Shown piece by piece: positions 18,120 through 27,056 of a stretch of DNA of 64,000 nucleotides. Position 1 is the stretch's first letter. Each line of letters begins with the position of its first letter. A program made the position numbers and the translations under genes. The stretch lies in the NCBI GenBank assembly GCA_943788645.1, contig CALSRC010000005.1, positions 62,001-126,000 of the forward strand. The letters are read 5' to 3'. The notes under the pieces were generated by a model, which was not told the DNA's origin, ran no database searches, and was given only the letters and a program-made list of their open reading frames with translations. The stretch comes from UA16 sp002292325 (GTDB lineage: Bacteria; Bacteroidota; Bacteroidia; Flavobacteriales_D; Sanyastnellaceae).

Positions 18120-20363
18120 TCACCGAACTACGGTTACAGCGCCAGAATACTCGAATGGCTCCGCGTCGCACACGTGATGTGCTTTGAAAATCACGTAGTA
18201 CGATCCTTCGGCCACGGATTCAGATGGCCTCCACCCTTTACCTGCTTGTCGCGTTGTAAACAGCTGGTTGCCCCAACGATTGAACACCGACAACTCGTAT
18301 TGATAAAATTGACCTGGATCTAAATTGGATAACGGATCACCATTTGGCACAGTCAATTCAACAGTGAAGGCATCATTTTTCGAATCATTATTGGCTGAAA
18401 TAACATTCGGCACGAGGTAATCGATGCCCTGTAGCGCAGGTGGAACGGTGGCTTCAATCTCCCACGTCTCTTCGACGTCACAATACACACTGTATAAAGT
18501 TATTGATCCCATGTAAACACCCGGACCAGGAAAGTCCGTTTCCACAGAAGGTAAATTCGAGGAGAAAACGCCCGGAAAGTTCCAACTTACAGAGTCTGCG
18601 CCCTGCCCGGTATACTGCAACAGCATGAAGCCTGTCTCCTCACAAAGTGCCAAGGGCTGAATGACCCACGTCGAATCAAATGGATTGGCCGGTAAGACGA
18701 TGACTTCTTGGGTTTGAATATCCGCACATTCACTTCCAGCGCCGGCTGTGAGCGTGACGAGGTATGTACCATATGCCGGATAAGTAAAAACAGGATCTGT
18801 TTCGTCATTCGGCAGTCCCGCGCCGCCGCCGAAGTCCCATGAGAATGGGCCACTTTCTGGAGACAGATTCTCAAACGTTACCTCCAATCCAGAGCACGGC
18901 TCCGATATTACTTCAAATTCCGCAATGGGAAGACTTGGTAAATCGAGCTCTACTTGCGCATTATTGACACAATTAAAAGCAGAAGAATTGAGTGAAATTG
19001 AAATGGCTTCATCCTGCGGGAACCAAACGATTCCTGGATGTTCATTCGCCAATTCAGCAGGCATTGAATTCCCGCCAAATGACCAATTCCAATTGATGTA
19101 ACTGGTCCATTGGGAGGTATCCAGCACAACATTCCCAGACCACCCGCCATCGTCACATACCAAATCCACAATGTCAAAATCTGTTTCCCACGTGTCATGT
19201 GCCGTAACTTCAAAAAACAAGGAGTCAGCGCATGTTCCTGTTTCGAAATAGAGACTCACATTGTATATCCCCGGCTCGTCATACGTGTAGTTCGGTTCTG
19301 CGGATGTGCTGACATCATCTGTTGCACCATCAACACCAAAATCCCACGTGTAGGCCTCACTCGGATTCGTTAATTGATTGAATTCAACCGTAAGACCGGT
19401 GCAAGGTTCAGGCGACTCATAGCCCGGAGATTGAATGTTGCACGTCACAACATCCAGCGTAAAGTCCCGCAGGATGGAGCCGATTTGTTGGCCGTTGCGC
19501 CATTCAATCACACACACTCCAAGTGCAAATTTACCGGCAATGTTGGGCGTGCCGGAAAGGACTCCTGTGATCGGATTGATCGTCAGTCCTGCAACGGGCC
19601 CTAAAGGATTTGCAGCGTTAAAACCATTCTCCCATCCCACTTGAGTGAACGGAGGGCCAGTCGGCGGGACAGGAATTGGAGTTAAAGGGGTTCCTCCCAA
19701 GAAGATAGGACATAACGTGTAACTCAATGAATCACCATCTGCATCCGAAGCGCTGTTATCTAACTGAAAAGGATAATTGTTGCAGGCAAAGGCTTGAGGC
19801 AGTTCGTTGAAAATGGGCGTTGAATTCGGATTGTTCAATGTCAGGTTTCCTGGAATCGTCGTCGTCAAGCTAAAGCCTTGGTCTTGGGGTATTACAAGAT
19901 TCGTTATTGAAGGCGAACGGCAGCATCGCTGATGCACCAGCGTGTATGGAATCTGACTGGGTTCCAATGCGATATCAATCACGTACTCTCCGCGCTCGAT
20001 GCATAAATCCTCCGGCAGAAAAGCACAGTTATTCGGATTTTGTGGAATAATGTCGGTCACCGAGCTGAAATCCAAGCTACCTGAAACAGTGGTGATCAAA
20101 GTAGACCCCTGATACACTGCGACAGCAGCCGTGCCGTCAAAACCCGTTCCATTGGTATTGTTCGAACTGCAATCTCGGTAGATGTAGCAGTGAATTTCAA
20201 ATTCATTCTGCCCCGAAGCATTGGTACCTTGGTACACATATGTAAGTTCTCCTCCCACAAGGTGCGTAGCCATTGACAAATTAGGACAGATCAAAATCAG
20301 TCCAAGCAAAACGATCACTGATTGTGGCTTTGAAGCCAAGGCACGCAGGATGAAATTATTCAT
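18120..20363 (-). CDS. Secreted PKD-domain protein with T9SS type B (gliding motility-associated) sorting domain
   Basis: A 747-residue protein with a signal peptide ending near LSMATHLVGGE. The N-terminal third has a Cys-containing domain (CYIYRDCSSNN, RCCRSP) seen in many Bacteroidota surface proteins that start THLVGGEL. At least two PKD-like domains follow (AYTWDFGVDG and GPFSWDFGGGAG, each with YxVSLxx or YLVTLTA strands). The C-terminal 85 residues form the type B sorting domain: NVISANNDSKNDAF, LSVFNRWGNQLF, GSYYVIFKA and a final GAVTVVR. It is therefore exported by the type IX system to the surface or medium. Confidence 0.9.
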   Translation of the reverse strand: MNNFILRALASKPQSVIVLLGLILICPNLSMATHLVGGELTYVYQGTNASGQNEFEIHCYIYRDCSSNNTNGTGFDGTAAVAVYQGSTLITTVSGSLDFSSVTDIIPQNPNNCAFLPEDLCIERGEYVIDIALEPSQIPYTLVHQRCCRSPSITNLVIPQDQGFSLTTTIPGNLTLNNPNSTPIFNELPQAFACNNYPFQLDNSASDADGDSLSYTLCPIFLGGTPLTPIPVPPTGPPFTQVGWENGFNAANPLGPVAGLTINPITGVLSGTPNIAGKFALGVCVIEWRNGQQIGSILRDFTLDVVTCNIQSPGYESPEPCTGLTVEFNQLTNPSEAYTWDFGVDGATDDVSTSAEPNYTYDEPGIYNVSLYFETGTCADSLFFEVTAHDTWETDFDIVDLVCDDGGWSGNVVLDTSQWTSYINWNWSFGGNSMPAELANEHPGIVWFPQDEAISISLNSSAFNCVNNAQVELDLPSLPIAEFEVISEPCSGLEVTFENLSPESGPFSWDFGGGAGLPNDETDPVFTYPAYGTYLVTLTAGAGSECADIQTQEVIVLPANPFDSTWVIQPLALCEETGFMLLQYTGQGADSVSWNFPGVFSSNLPSVETDFPGPGVYMGSITLYSVYCDVEETWEIEATVPPALQGIDYLVPNVISANNDSKNDAFTVELTVPNGDPLSNLDPGQFYQYELSVFNRWGNQLFTTRQAGKGWRPSESVAEGSYYVIFKAHHVCDAEPFEYSGAVTVVR

Positions 20364-20439
20364 GGCGTCTCAATGTACAACCAACCAGAAATAGAATTCT
20401 AAGATGAGATACATTTATGCTTATCAACTTCAAAGAGAA

Positions 20440-20447
20440 TACCTTTG
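20440..20447 (+). promoter_or_regulatory. -7 promoter element TACCTTTG of the GWxTD gene, 4 bases before the ATG
   Basis: An exact TAnnTTTG match is followed by CTCC and then ATG at 20452, so transcription would begin at or next to the start codon. This decides the start in favour of 20452 over 20404. No convincing -33 TTG is visible. Confidence 0.5.
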
Positions 20448-20451
20448 CTCC

Positions 20452-21933
20452 ATGATTCAGAGAACGCTATACACTTGGCTGACACTTAGTTTCTGGGGAG
20501 TCTTTGCAATGGGTCAAGCCCAATCAGGGATTGACTGTGATGTGCTTAGATTTCAAACCATGGAGGCTTCGTTCATCGAAGTTCACATCGAATTTGATGG
20601 TTCGTTATTTCGGCCTTTGCAGGAACCCGATGGATGGCAAACCAAGGTCCAAATCGAAGCCGTTGTCCGGTCATCGGAAGGCATCATCAATTATGGAAAA
20701 ACCCAAGTTTTAGGCCCGGTTTCGGCAGATTCACTTTTGGCTGTTGCAGGAACACAGTTTCATTTGGAGCGCATAGAAGTACCCAGCGGCGTGTTCAATG
20801 TTACAGTTACAATCGCTGATTCGCATCCAAACTCCAACTTTCAAAAAGCCTTGAACTTACCGGTTCAGATTCCTGTATTGGACCAGCCCTCTTGGTCCGA
20901 TCCCTTCATTTTGGAAGCTTTTGCCCCATCGGATGATGAATTGACTCCGCTATCCCGATCAGGATATGAAATGCTTCCGATAACACATGCCGAAATCATA
21001 ACAGAGGCCGAAAAAATTCAATTTTACTCGGAGCTTTACAATGTGCATGAGGTTGTCGATTCGATGTTCTTGGTCAGCTGTTGGATTGAGGGCTCCGAAG
21101 GCCAAGTTTTGCCGGGTACCCGTCGATTCTTCCGAAAGGTTGCGGCACCGATTATTCCACTTTTTACATCCATTCCGATGCCAAATACGGGGCAACCGAA
21201 GGAGGCAGTTTCGTTGGTTGTTCAAGCCTTGACGAGAGAAAATCAACTTATTTCAGAGAACCGGCTGCCCTTTCAATTGGTTTCACCCACTTCTTTGGCA
21301 ATCAAAAACGATTACGTATCCGGCCTACCAAGTTATTTGCAATTCTTCACCGATTCATTGACTTTACTTCAGCACATCCGGGATCACCAACCCCGTGCCG
21401 ATGCATCGCAGCGTAAAACGATCAACGGAACAATCGAGGGCGCTGAAGTTGACCAAATGCAAGCTTTTCTCGCTCATTTTTGGGAACAATATTCCCCCGA
21501 ATCTCCTGAAATGGGATGGCGCGAATACACCCGGGCCATTGCTTATGCCGATTCTTCATACGGCGCATGCCGGAACGGACACGGCGCAGAAACCGACATG
21601 GGTTACATCTACCTGCGATATGGACCTCCGAATACGGTAGTGAAGCGTCACAACGAAACAGATTACTACCCCTACGAGATTTGGCATTATCACCGTGCAG
21701 GTCCCTTCACGAACAAGCGGTTCCTTTTCTTTTCTCCCCACATGGTCGCGGAGTGTTTCACTTTGTTGCATTCGGATATGTTGGGAGAAGTACAAAATTC
21801 AGATTGGTTGCATCAATTGCGTAACCGTGAGAACCGACTTCGCGTAACGGATAGTCAATTGAACAGACTCAACCCCCGAAGGGACACTTTTTCAGGCGAG
21901 GAGCCCGAAGATTTGTTCTTTAATCCGCGATGA
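20452..21933 (+). CDS. GWxTD domain-containing protein
   Basis: A 493-residue protein with a signal peptide (MIQRTLYTWLTLSFWGVFAM...AQ). The C-terminal domain shows the GWxTD layout: a variant GWREYTRAI, then GHGAETDMGYIYLRYGPPNTVVKRH and YPYEIWHYH, close to the family's 'TDrGriyilyGpP...e.W.Y'. The N-terminal part is beta-rich. The role of the family in Bacteroidota is not settled, and proposed envelope functions are unproven. It shares an ATGA overlap with the downstream glycosyltransferase, so the two are co-translated. The adjacent -7 box supports this start. Confidence 0.85.
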   Translation: MIQRTLYTWLTLSFWGVFAMGQAQSGIDCDVLRFQTMEASFIEVHIEFDGSLFRPLQEPDGWQTKVQIEAVVRSSEGIINYGKTQVLGPVSADSLLAVAGTQFHLERIEVPSGVFNVTVTIADSHPNSNFQKALNLPVQIPVLDQPSWSDPFILEAFAPSDDELTPLSRSGYEMLPITHAEIITEAEKIQFYSELYNVHEVVDSMFLVSCWIEGSEGQVLPGTRRFFRKVAAPIIPLFTSIPMPNTGQPKEAVSLVVQALTRENQLISENRLPFQLVSPTSLAIKNDYVSGLPSYLQFFTDSLTLLQHIRDHQPRADASQRKTINGTIEGAEVDQMQAFLAHFWEQYSPESPEMGWREYTRAIAYADSSYGACRNGHGAETDMGYIYLRYGPPNTVVKRHNETDYYPYEIWHYHRAGPFTNKRFLFFSPHMVAECFTLLHSDMLGEVQNSDWLHQLRNRENRLRVTDSQLNRLNPRRDTFSGEEPEDLFFNPR

Positions 21934-23027
21934 AGCAATCGAATCCCATTGAACGAACCGTCGTTGCCATCCTCAACTGGAATGGCCTGCGGCACCTTCA
22001 AGTTTATTTACCTTCCGTAGTTGAGCATTCGATTCTGCATGCAGATATCGTGGTCATTGACAACGGGAGTACGGATGACTCTGTCAATTGGATTCAGGGG
22101 ACGCATCCCGAAGTACAAGTGATTCAGCTTGAGGAAAATTTGGGGTTTGCAGGCGGATACAATGCGGGGCTCGCCCAAATAGAAGCGACCCATTTCATCT
22201 TGCTCAATAGCGATGTCCGAGTGACATCAAATTGGATACCTCCTGTTCTGCATATGATGGAACATGAGGGCTATGTGGCATGTCAACCGTTGATCCGGAA
22301 CGAATCCGATCCTACGTTATTCGAATATGCTGGCGCTGCAGGTGGCTACATTGACCGCGATGGTTACACGTTTTGCGCAGGAAGAATCTTTGAGGTTTTT
22401 GAGTCCGATGAAGGCCAATACTCGGATAATAGAGAGGTGTTCTGGGCCTCTGGCGCCGCTTTGTTTATTCGAAGCGAGGCATATCATGAAGCTGGAGGAT
22501 TGGACAATGAGTTTTTTGCCCATATGGAAGAAATCGACCTGTGCTGGCGATTGAAAAATCGCGGATACAGAATAGGTGTTTGTGGTTCTTCCGTTGTCTT
22601 TCATTTAGGTGGAGGCACATTGCAAAAGATCAGTCCATTCAAGTCCTATCTAAATTTCAGGAACAACCTGTTTTTACTTGTCAAAAACCACCACCAACGG
22701 GCTCTGTACCCGATGATTCTTCGCCGCATGATTTTGGATGGAATCGCCGCGATCAAATTCCTTCGTGAAGGCTCTACACCACTATTTGGAGCTGTTTGGA
22801 AAGCGCACCGAGATTTCCGTTCACAGTTTCAACTCATGAAAACACGCCGAAATGCTGAAAAACTGGCTTGTCAGCAAGGATCTGCGAATGCCCCATGTCA
22901 CCCCATGAATTACTCAGGCTGGTACCAAGGGAGTGTGCTGGTTGCTTATTTCCTGAGAGGCAAGCAAACGTTTGATGAACTTCCCGCGAACCGCTTTACG
23001 AAGTCACGTCCCAAAACCAACGTCTAG
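21930..23027 (+). CDS. Glycosyltransferase family 2 protein
   Basis: A 365-residue GT-A fold transferase. The nucleotide-binding start is VVAILNWNGLRHL and VVIDNGSTDDS. ENLGFAGGYNAGL precedes the metal-binding region LLNSDVRV, a DxD variant with a single Asp. The acceptor-side segment FWASGAALFIRSEAYHEAGGLDNEFFAHMEEIDLCWRLKNRGYRI is typical of rhamnosyl or related transferases that build cell-surface glycans. The C-terminus is basic and probably membrane-associated. It overlaps the GWxTD gene by 4 bases and precedes comEC. Confidence 0.92.
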   Translation: MKQSNPIERTVVAILNWNGLRHLQVYLPSVVEHSILHADIVVIDNGSTDDSVNWIQGTHPEVQVIQLEENLGFAGGYNAGLAQIEATHFILLNSDVRVTSNWIPPVLHMMEHEGYVACQPLIRNESDPTLFEYAGAAGGYIDRDGYTFCAGRIFEVFESDEGQYSDNREVFWASGAALFIRSEAYHEAGGLDNEFFAHMEEIDLCWRLKNRGYRIGVCGSSVVFHLGGGTLQKISPFKSYLNFRNNLFLLVKNHHQRALYPMILRRMILDGIAAIKFLREGSTPLFGAVWKAHRDFRSQFQLMKTRRNAEKLACQQGSANAPCHPMNYSGWYQGSVLVAYFLRGKQTFDELPANRFTKSRPKTNV

Positions 23028-23078
23028 CATTCACAAAACGACTTGTTCTGCGGTCAGGACTGCGCAGACATTTGGAGG

Positions 23079-24905
23079 ATGGATTCAAATGAAATTCGCT
23101 CTCCCATCCTCCTCATAGTATGTGCCCTGTGGATGGGTTGCTTATCGATTTCCATTGCGCTGAAAATCACCATTGGAGTGCTTATAATTGTCGCAATAGG
23201 TGTGGTCCAAAAGCGGCGACATCTCGTCATTCCTTTTGCAACCATGCTCCTTCTTGGCATTGGAATGAAACATTATAATCAATGGACACAGGCCATTCCA
23301 AAGGCGCCGCTGACAGGGATGTGGACTTGTAAATCCGAGGGCATCAGAAAAGAAGGCCATCATCACACCCTACTTTGTCGATGCGACAGAAAACACGCGC
23401 CATTTCGCATGGAATGGTCATATTCCAGTCCTCCACCATTGGACACCGCATTCTTGGGTTCTCTGATGCCATTTTCAAACGTACCTCGCGGAGTAATCGA
23501 GTGGAAGCATCGGAGAGGAATCGTTGGAGCCCTTCATCCTCCTTGGACTCAAAAGGATCAAAAAGGCAAGTGGCCTCCACAGCAAGAGAACATAAAAACT
23601 GAACTTTGGAGAGATTTAGATCGGTCATTTACACCCCATGTCAGCGGATTGCTATTTGCTCTCACTACGGGAGATAAGGCAAAGATCCCTTATGACACAA
23701 GGACCGCACTTACCCATGCCGGACTTGCTCATCTGCTTGCTGTAAGTGGTTATCATGTGGGGCTTGTCGCAATCGTACCGCTGTTCTTATTGAGAAGGAG
23801 ACGATGGCTCTTGCGCGCATTAGGCTTCATTTCTTTGATGGGTGTATGGTGGTATATTAGCCTTTGCGGGTGGCCTGTATCCGCGATTCGAGCGGGAATT
23901 ATGGCCTCCCTCTTTGCAGCCTTACAACTCGTTTATCGCCCGGTCTCCTCCATTCAAATTCTCGCATTGTCCGCTTGGGCTATGCTCATCATTCGACCAT
24001 CCATGGCTGGCGAGCTAGGAGCTCAATTAAGCTTTGTTGCGGTATTGTCCATATTGCTGATGATTCAGAGTTTGAATCGAAAAAATAGATCAATGAAAGT
24101 TGCCTCTGTGTTAGCTGTCCCGGTATCGGCTCAATGGGGCACCGGGTTCCTTTCGTGGTCCGTCTTCGGAGTTTTTCCGGTGCATTTTTTGATCTTCAAC
24201 CTGATCGCATCACCGCTGATGGCCTTCATCGGATTGGGTTTAGCCGGCTGGTTATTGGTTCGATGGCTTGCGCCAATCGGTTGGGGCGACACCTGGGCGT
24301 ACCACCTCAATTCTATACTTGAACCGATTATTCATTGTTTCACCATCGCTCACCATACAGCTTGGAGCCTCTATGTTGGAGCCGTTCCAACATGGATTTG
24401 GTGGGTTATCAGCGCAGGGTTTCTCTTCAGTGCTGTGGCAGTGAATTTATCACGGATCACCTGGCTCAAAGCGCTACTGTTCAATTCCTGCACGTTGATC
24501 ACTTTGGCGCCTTGGATTGGCTGGCATTTGATTTCAACCACAGAGATTAGTTGCCGGAAATCTGTGATCCTGACCATGCAGCCGCATGATCCCGTGAGCA
24601 TCCTCTTCGATGCTCGTGATACCGCGTTTTATAAACGACAATGCACCCAGCGAAACGTTAGCTCGTTACATCGGGATGTGATTGAGCCCGGCACTTTTTG
24701 GTTCGACTCCCAAGGCAATTGGCTTGTGCGATCTACGGACGACTTCACGTTGGGCAAAATAAAGAACCGCCCAATCAGAATAAGCCGATTGGGCGGTTCG
24801 AGCAGATCGATAGTTTTCGGAGCCGACAGAGGTCAAGTGACCTCTTGGGGAGACCCCGTTCACTTCCGACGCAATGTGTTTAATTCAGATGAAGTAAATT
24901 GGTAA
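23079..24905 (+). CDS. comEC: ComEC/Rec2-family competence membrane protein
   Basis: A 608-residue polytopic membrane protein. An N-terminal DUF4131-like region with two hydrophobic segments is followed by the competence domain, whose signature GLAHLLAVSGYHVGLVAIVPLFLL is clear, with several more transmembrane helices up to about residue 480. There is no C-terminal metallo-beta-lactamase domain, as is common in Bacteroidota. It is thought to form the inner-membrane channel for single-stranded DNA in natural transformation. The ATG at 23079 is preferred to a TTG at 23043. The last 26 bases overlap the convergent small gene. A perfect inverted repeat lies near its end. Confidence 0.92.
   Translation: MDSNEIRSPILLIVCALWMGCLSISIALKITIGVLIIVAIGVVQKRRHLVIPFATMLLLGIGMKHYNQWTQAIPKAPLTGMWTCKSEGIRKEGHHHTLLCRCDRKHAPFRMEWSYSSPPPLDTAFLGSLMPFSNVPRGVIEWKHRRGIVGALHPPWTQKDQKGKWPPQQENIKTELWRDLDRSFTPHVSGLLFALTTGDKAKIPYDTRTALTHAGLAHLLAVSGYHVGLVAIVPLFLLRRRRWLLRALGFISLMGVWWYISLCGWPVSAIRAGIMASLFAALQLVYRPVSSIQILALSAWAMLIIRPSMAGELGAQLSFVAVLSILLMIQSLNRKNRSMKVASVLAVPVSAQWGTGFLSWSVFGVFPVHFLIFNLIASPLMAFIGLGLAGWLLVRWLAPIGWGDTWAYHLNSILEPIIHCFTIAHHTAWSLYVGAVPTWIWWVISAGFLFSAVAVNLSRITWLKALLFNSCTLITLAPWIGWHLISTTEISCRKSVILTMQPHDPVSILFDARDTAFYKRQCTQRNVSSLHRDVIEPGTFWFDSQGNWLVRSTDDFTLGKIKNRPIRISRLGGSSRSIVFGADRGQVTSWGDPVHFRRNVFNSDEVNW
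24764..24799. repeat. Perfect 13-bp inverted repeat inside comEC
   Basis: GAACCGCCCAATC at 24764-24776 and its exact reverse complement at 24787-24799 are separated by 10 bases. It would form a very stable GC-rich hairpin in the comEC mRNA about 100 bases before the stop. No T-run follows, so it is not a standard terminator. Confidence 0.8.
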
Positions 24906-25134
24906 GCACTTGGTCCACATATCCATCCCACTCTGGTAAGTCAGCGATAGGGAGAATAGCATTTACACGGTTGTTCCGGCGACTATAAATCGCTTCAACG
25001 TAGAATCCATTCAATTCAAAAATGCAAAGAATGTATCGGTTTTCGACGATGCGTTGAGCAAGGCATACGCCATGGTCCCACATATAATTTGTCTTTTCGT
25101 CGAGCGGTAATCGGTTGAAAGCTGTCAAGTCCAT
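24880..25134 (-). CDS. Small conserved-looking hypothetical protein (84 aa)
   Basis: From the ATG at 25134 this encodes 84 residues: an acidic N-terminal helix (LPLDEKTNYMWDHG) and a compact beta-rich core (RYILCIFELNGFYVEAIYS), with a YVDQVLTNLLHLN tail. It looks like a real globular small protein: mixed hydrophobic and charged pattern, and codon use like its neighbours. The longer frame to 25227 is unlikely because it would cross the divergent hmgL start. Its 3' end overlaps comEC by 26 bases. I do not recognise the family with certainty, and no function is assigned. Confidence 0.65.
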   Translation of the reverse strand: MDLTAFNRLPLDEKTNYMWDHGVCLAQRIVENRYILCIFELNGFYVEAIYSRRNNRVNAILPIADLPEWDGYVDQVLTNLLHLN

Positions 25135-25208
25135 TATGATATATACTAGGTGTGAAGTCGTAGGTCTCATACGGGAATCAGCATCAGAATGTTTCACCTC
25201 CTTTCCAT

Positions 25209-25216
25209 TACTTTTG
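25209..25216 (+). promoter_or_regulatory. -7 promoter element TACTTTTG of the HMG-CoA lyase gene
   Basis: An exact TAnnTTTG match is followed by GGAC and the ATG at 25221, again a 4-base gap that predicts a leaderless mRNA. The -33 region has no clear TTG. Confidence 0.5.
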
Positions 25217-25220
25217 GGAC

Positions 25221-26090
25221 ATGTCACCTGTTGAAGTCATCGAATGCCCAAGAGATGCTATCCAAGGCTGGCCCCACCCCGTATCGACCAAGGATAAGCT
25301 GGCTTATTATAGGACATTGCTGGATGTAGGCTTTAACTCGTTGGATATGGGAAGCTTTGTATCCCACAAAGCGGTGCCCCAAATGGCCGATACCCGGGCC
25401 GTCTTCAATAAGTTGGCCGATGAAGGGAAATTAGATGGACCTACCAAACCTTTGGTCATTGTTGCCAATGAACGCGGTGCTAAAGATGCCAGAGCAGCGC
25501 ATGGAGTTCGTGTGGTCGGTTTTCCCCTGAGCATTTCAGAAACCTTTCAAATCCGAAATACGGGAGCCGATAGCAAGGCTGCTTGGACGCGATTATCCAA
25601 CATCAAGGAATTACTCGCATCAACTGGCATAGAATTGGTCGTTTACCTCAGCATGGGTTTTGGAAATCCCTATGGAGATGATTGGAGCGAGTCCCTGCTG
25701 ATTGATCAAATCGGTGAATTGGAGCGCCGTATAGCCCCGGATGTAATTGCCTTAAGTGACACTGTAGGTAACGCGACGCCTGAATTGCTGAATTCGAGTT
25801 TTCGCAAGGCACTCGATGCATCCAGCTCATCGCAGCTTGGAGCCCACCTGCATGCAGCGCCTTGGGAAGTTGATGCGAAAATAAAAGCAACATGGGACGC
25901 CGGATGCCGGAGGTTTGATTCGGCAATGAGGGGAATCGGTGGATGTCCAATGGCCCAAGAAAAATTGGTTGGTAACATCCCAACGGAATCACTCTATGCC
26001 TGCATCAACGATCTGGCTCCATTGGAGTTTGATCAACGAGCATGGAACCACGCACATAGCCTCGCTGTAGATTTATTTCAAGAAGGATAA
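25221..26090 (+). CDS. Hydroxymethylglutaryl-CoA lyase
   Basis: A 289-residue HMGL-like TIM-barrel enzyme that splits HMG-CoA into acetyl-CoA and acetoacetate in leucine and ketone-body catabolism. Key residues are present: Arg and Asp in IECPRDAIQG, SFVSHKAVPQMAD, the metal-binding HxH in GAHLHAAPWE, and the catalytic Cys in the GIGGCPMA loop signature. The first motif has Ala where Gly is usual (PRDGLQ), a minor change. Length is typical. It fits with the thiolase and hydroxyacyl-CoA dehydrogenase elsewhere in the window. Confidence 0.92.
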   Translation: MSPVEVIECPRDAIQGWPHPVSTKDKLAYYRTLLDVGFNSLDMGSFVSHKAVPQMADTRAVFNKLADEGKLDGPTKPLVIVANERGAKDARAAHGVRVVGFPLSISETFQIRNTGADSKAAWTRLSNIKELLASTGIELVVYLSMGFGNPYGDDWSESLLIDQIGELERRIAPDVIALSDTVGNATPELLNSSFRKALDASSSSQLGAHLHAAPWEVDAKIKATWDAGCRRFDSAMRGIGGCPMAQEKLVGNIPTESLYACINDLAPLEFDQRAWNHAHSLAVDLFQEG

Positions 26091-26117
26091 AAAAAGCCCC
26101 AATTTTTCAATTGAGGC
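26089..26117 (-). terminator. Rho-independent terminator for the methyltransferase-ZIP-microprotein operon
   Basis: On the minus strand an 8-bp stem GCCTCAAT/ATTGGGGC (one T-G wobble) with a 6-base loop runs straight into seven T residues. The stop codon of the 33-residue ORF (26107-26109) is inside the loop. On the plus strand there is no T-run, so it serves the leftward transcript. Confidence 0.82.
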
Positions 26118-26208
26118 AGTATTCAAAGAGATTGACTTCAAACCGATGTCGGTGCATATAGATTTGTTCAAACTTATCGATGTCAATGTGGATGCGATAG
26201 TGTTTCAT
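26107..26208 (-). CDS. Candidate His-rich microprotein (33 aa) downstream of the ZIP transporter
   Basis: An ATG at 26208 opens 33 codons ending inside the loop of a strong minus-strand terminator. The product starts MKHYRIHIDIDKFEQIYMHR and is unusually rich in His, Tyr, Phe and charged residues for its size, with an HRHRFE stretch and a single Cys near the end. It starts 60 bases after the ZIP transporter stop on the same strand, so it is probably its last co-transcribed gene. No promoter or Shine-Dalgarno site is evident. A link to metal handling is only a guess from the histidines and the neighbour. Confidence 0.42.
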   Translation of the reverse strand: MKHYRIHIDIDKFEQIYMHRHRFEVNLFEYCLN

Positions 26209-26267
26209 GGGAGTGGTTAAGTGACTCCTATTTACGCATTTGTCTAAGAAAAGTTTCGTTTTATCGA

Positions 26268-27056
26268 TTAAATACCCGAAGTGAGGACTGCCAGAATTAA
26301 TCCTGCTACGGTCGCCAAAAGTTTATTTCGGTTGAAACGGTGGCCATCGCTTGCTTCGAACAAAATCGTCGTGCTGATGTGGAGCAGGATTCCAATCAAA
26401 ATGCCTCCAGCCCATACGGGGAGCTGACTTGCCCAAAGGCCACCCATACTCATCATGCCGTTGTAAGCCATCATGCCCAGCAAAGGCATCAGGCCGAAGA
26501 CGACCAAAGCACCCCAGCGTTTTATTCTAGAAATACCCAATGCATCCAGAAGGCCCATGAGTACCAATGCCACCGGGAACTTATGCAATATCAATCCCAA
26601 AAGAAGCGCTAAATCGACACCCTCAATCGCATGTAAGTGAATGTGCCCTGCGTGCTCATGTGCATGCGAGTGATCGTGACCATGACCACCACCTGCTGAT
26701 TCAGAATGCAAAGGCATCGACTCAATAAACGCATGAAGGCATAAACTGAAAAACATCGCCCAAGGCATTTTGGATTGGCTTTGCGGCGCATGTGCATGGA
26801 CATGGCCGTGTTCAATGCCCTGTGATCCGTACTCTAAAAATCCTTGAAGCAAAAATCCTAGCACTACAATCCACCCTACTTTAGGATCCATCGCATACGT
26901 CTCCGGCACCAGGTGATTGAATATGATTCCAATGAGAAATGCACCACCAAAAGCTAAAATGATGCTGAGGTGATTTTGCAGATACTTACCGAATCGGTCG
27001 TATGCCGCTGCGCCCGCAAGGGCAATGGACATTAAAATGAGAGCAGCTAACCACAT
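26268..27056 (-). CDS. ZIP family metal transporter
   Basis: A 262-residue membrane protein with about eight transmembrane helices. The long cytoplasmic loop between helices 3 and 4 is His-rich (GIEHGHVHAHAPQ and a later HGHDHSHAHEHAGHIHLH), as usual in ZIP proteins. The HKFPVALVLMGLL motif in helix 4 provides the transport-site His and Pro, while helix 5 has a less canonical pattern. Likely substrates are zinc or similar divalent ions moved into the cytoplasm. The ATG at 27056 overlaps the methyltransferase end by 10 bases, so the two genes are coupled. Confidence 0.88.
   Translation of the reverse strand: MWLAALILMSIALAGAAAYDRFGKYLQNHLSIILAFGGAFLIGIIFNHLVPETYAMDPKVGWIVVLGFLLQGFLEYGSQGIEHGHVHAHAPQSQSKMPWAMFFSLCLHAFIESMPLHSESAGGGHGHDHSHAHEHAGHIHLHAIEGVDLALLLGLILHKFPVALVLMGLLDALGISRIKRWGALVVFGLMPLLGMMAYNGMMSMGGLWASQLPVWAGGILIGILLHISTTILFEASDGHRFNRNKLLATVAGLILAVLTSGI

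Noticed and set aside
26089..26117. Terminator of HMG-CoA lyase on the plus strand
   Set aside because: The hairpin is followed by T residues only on the minus strand; on the plus strand an A-run precedes it.
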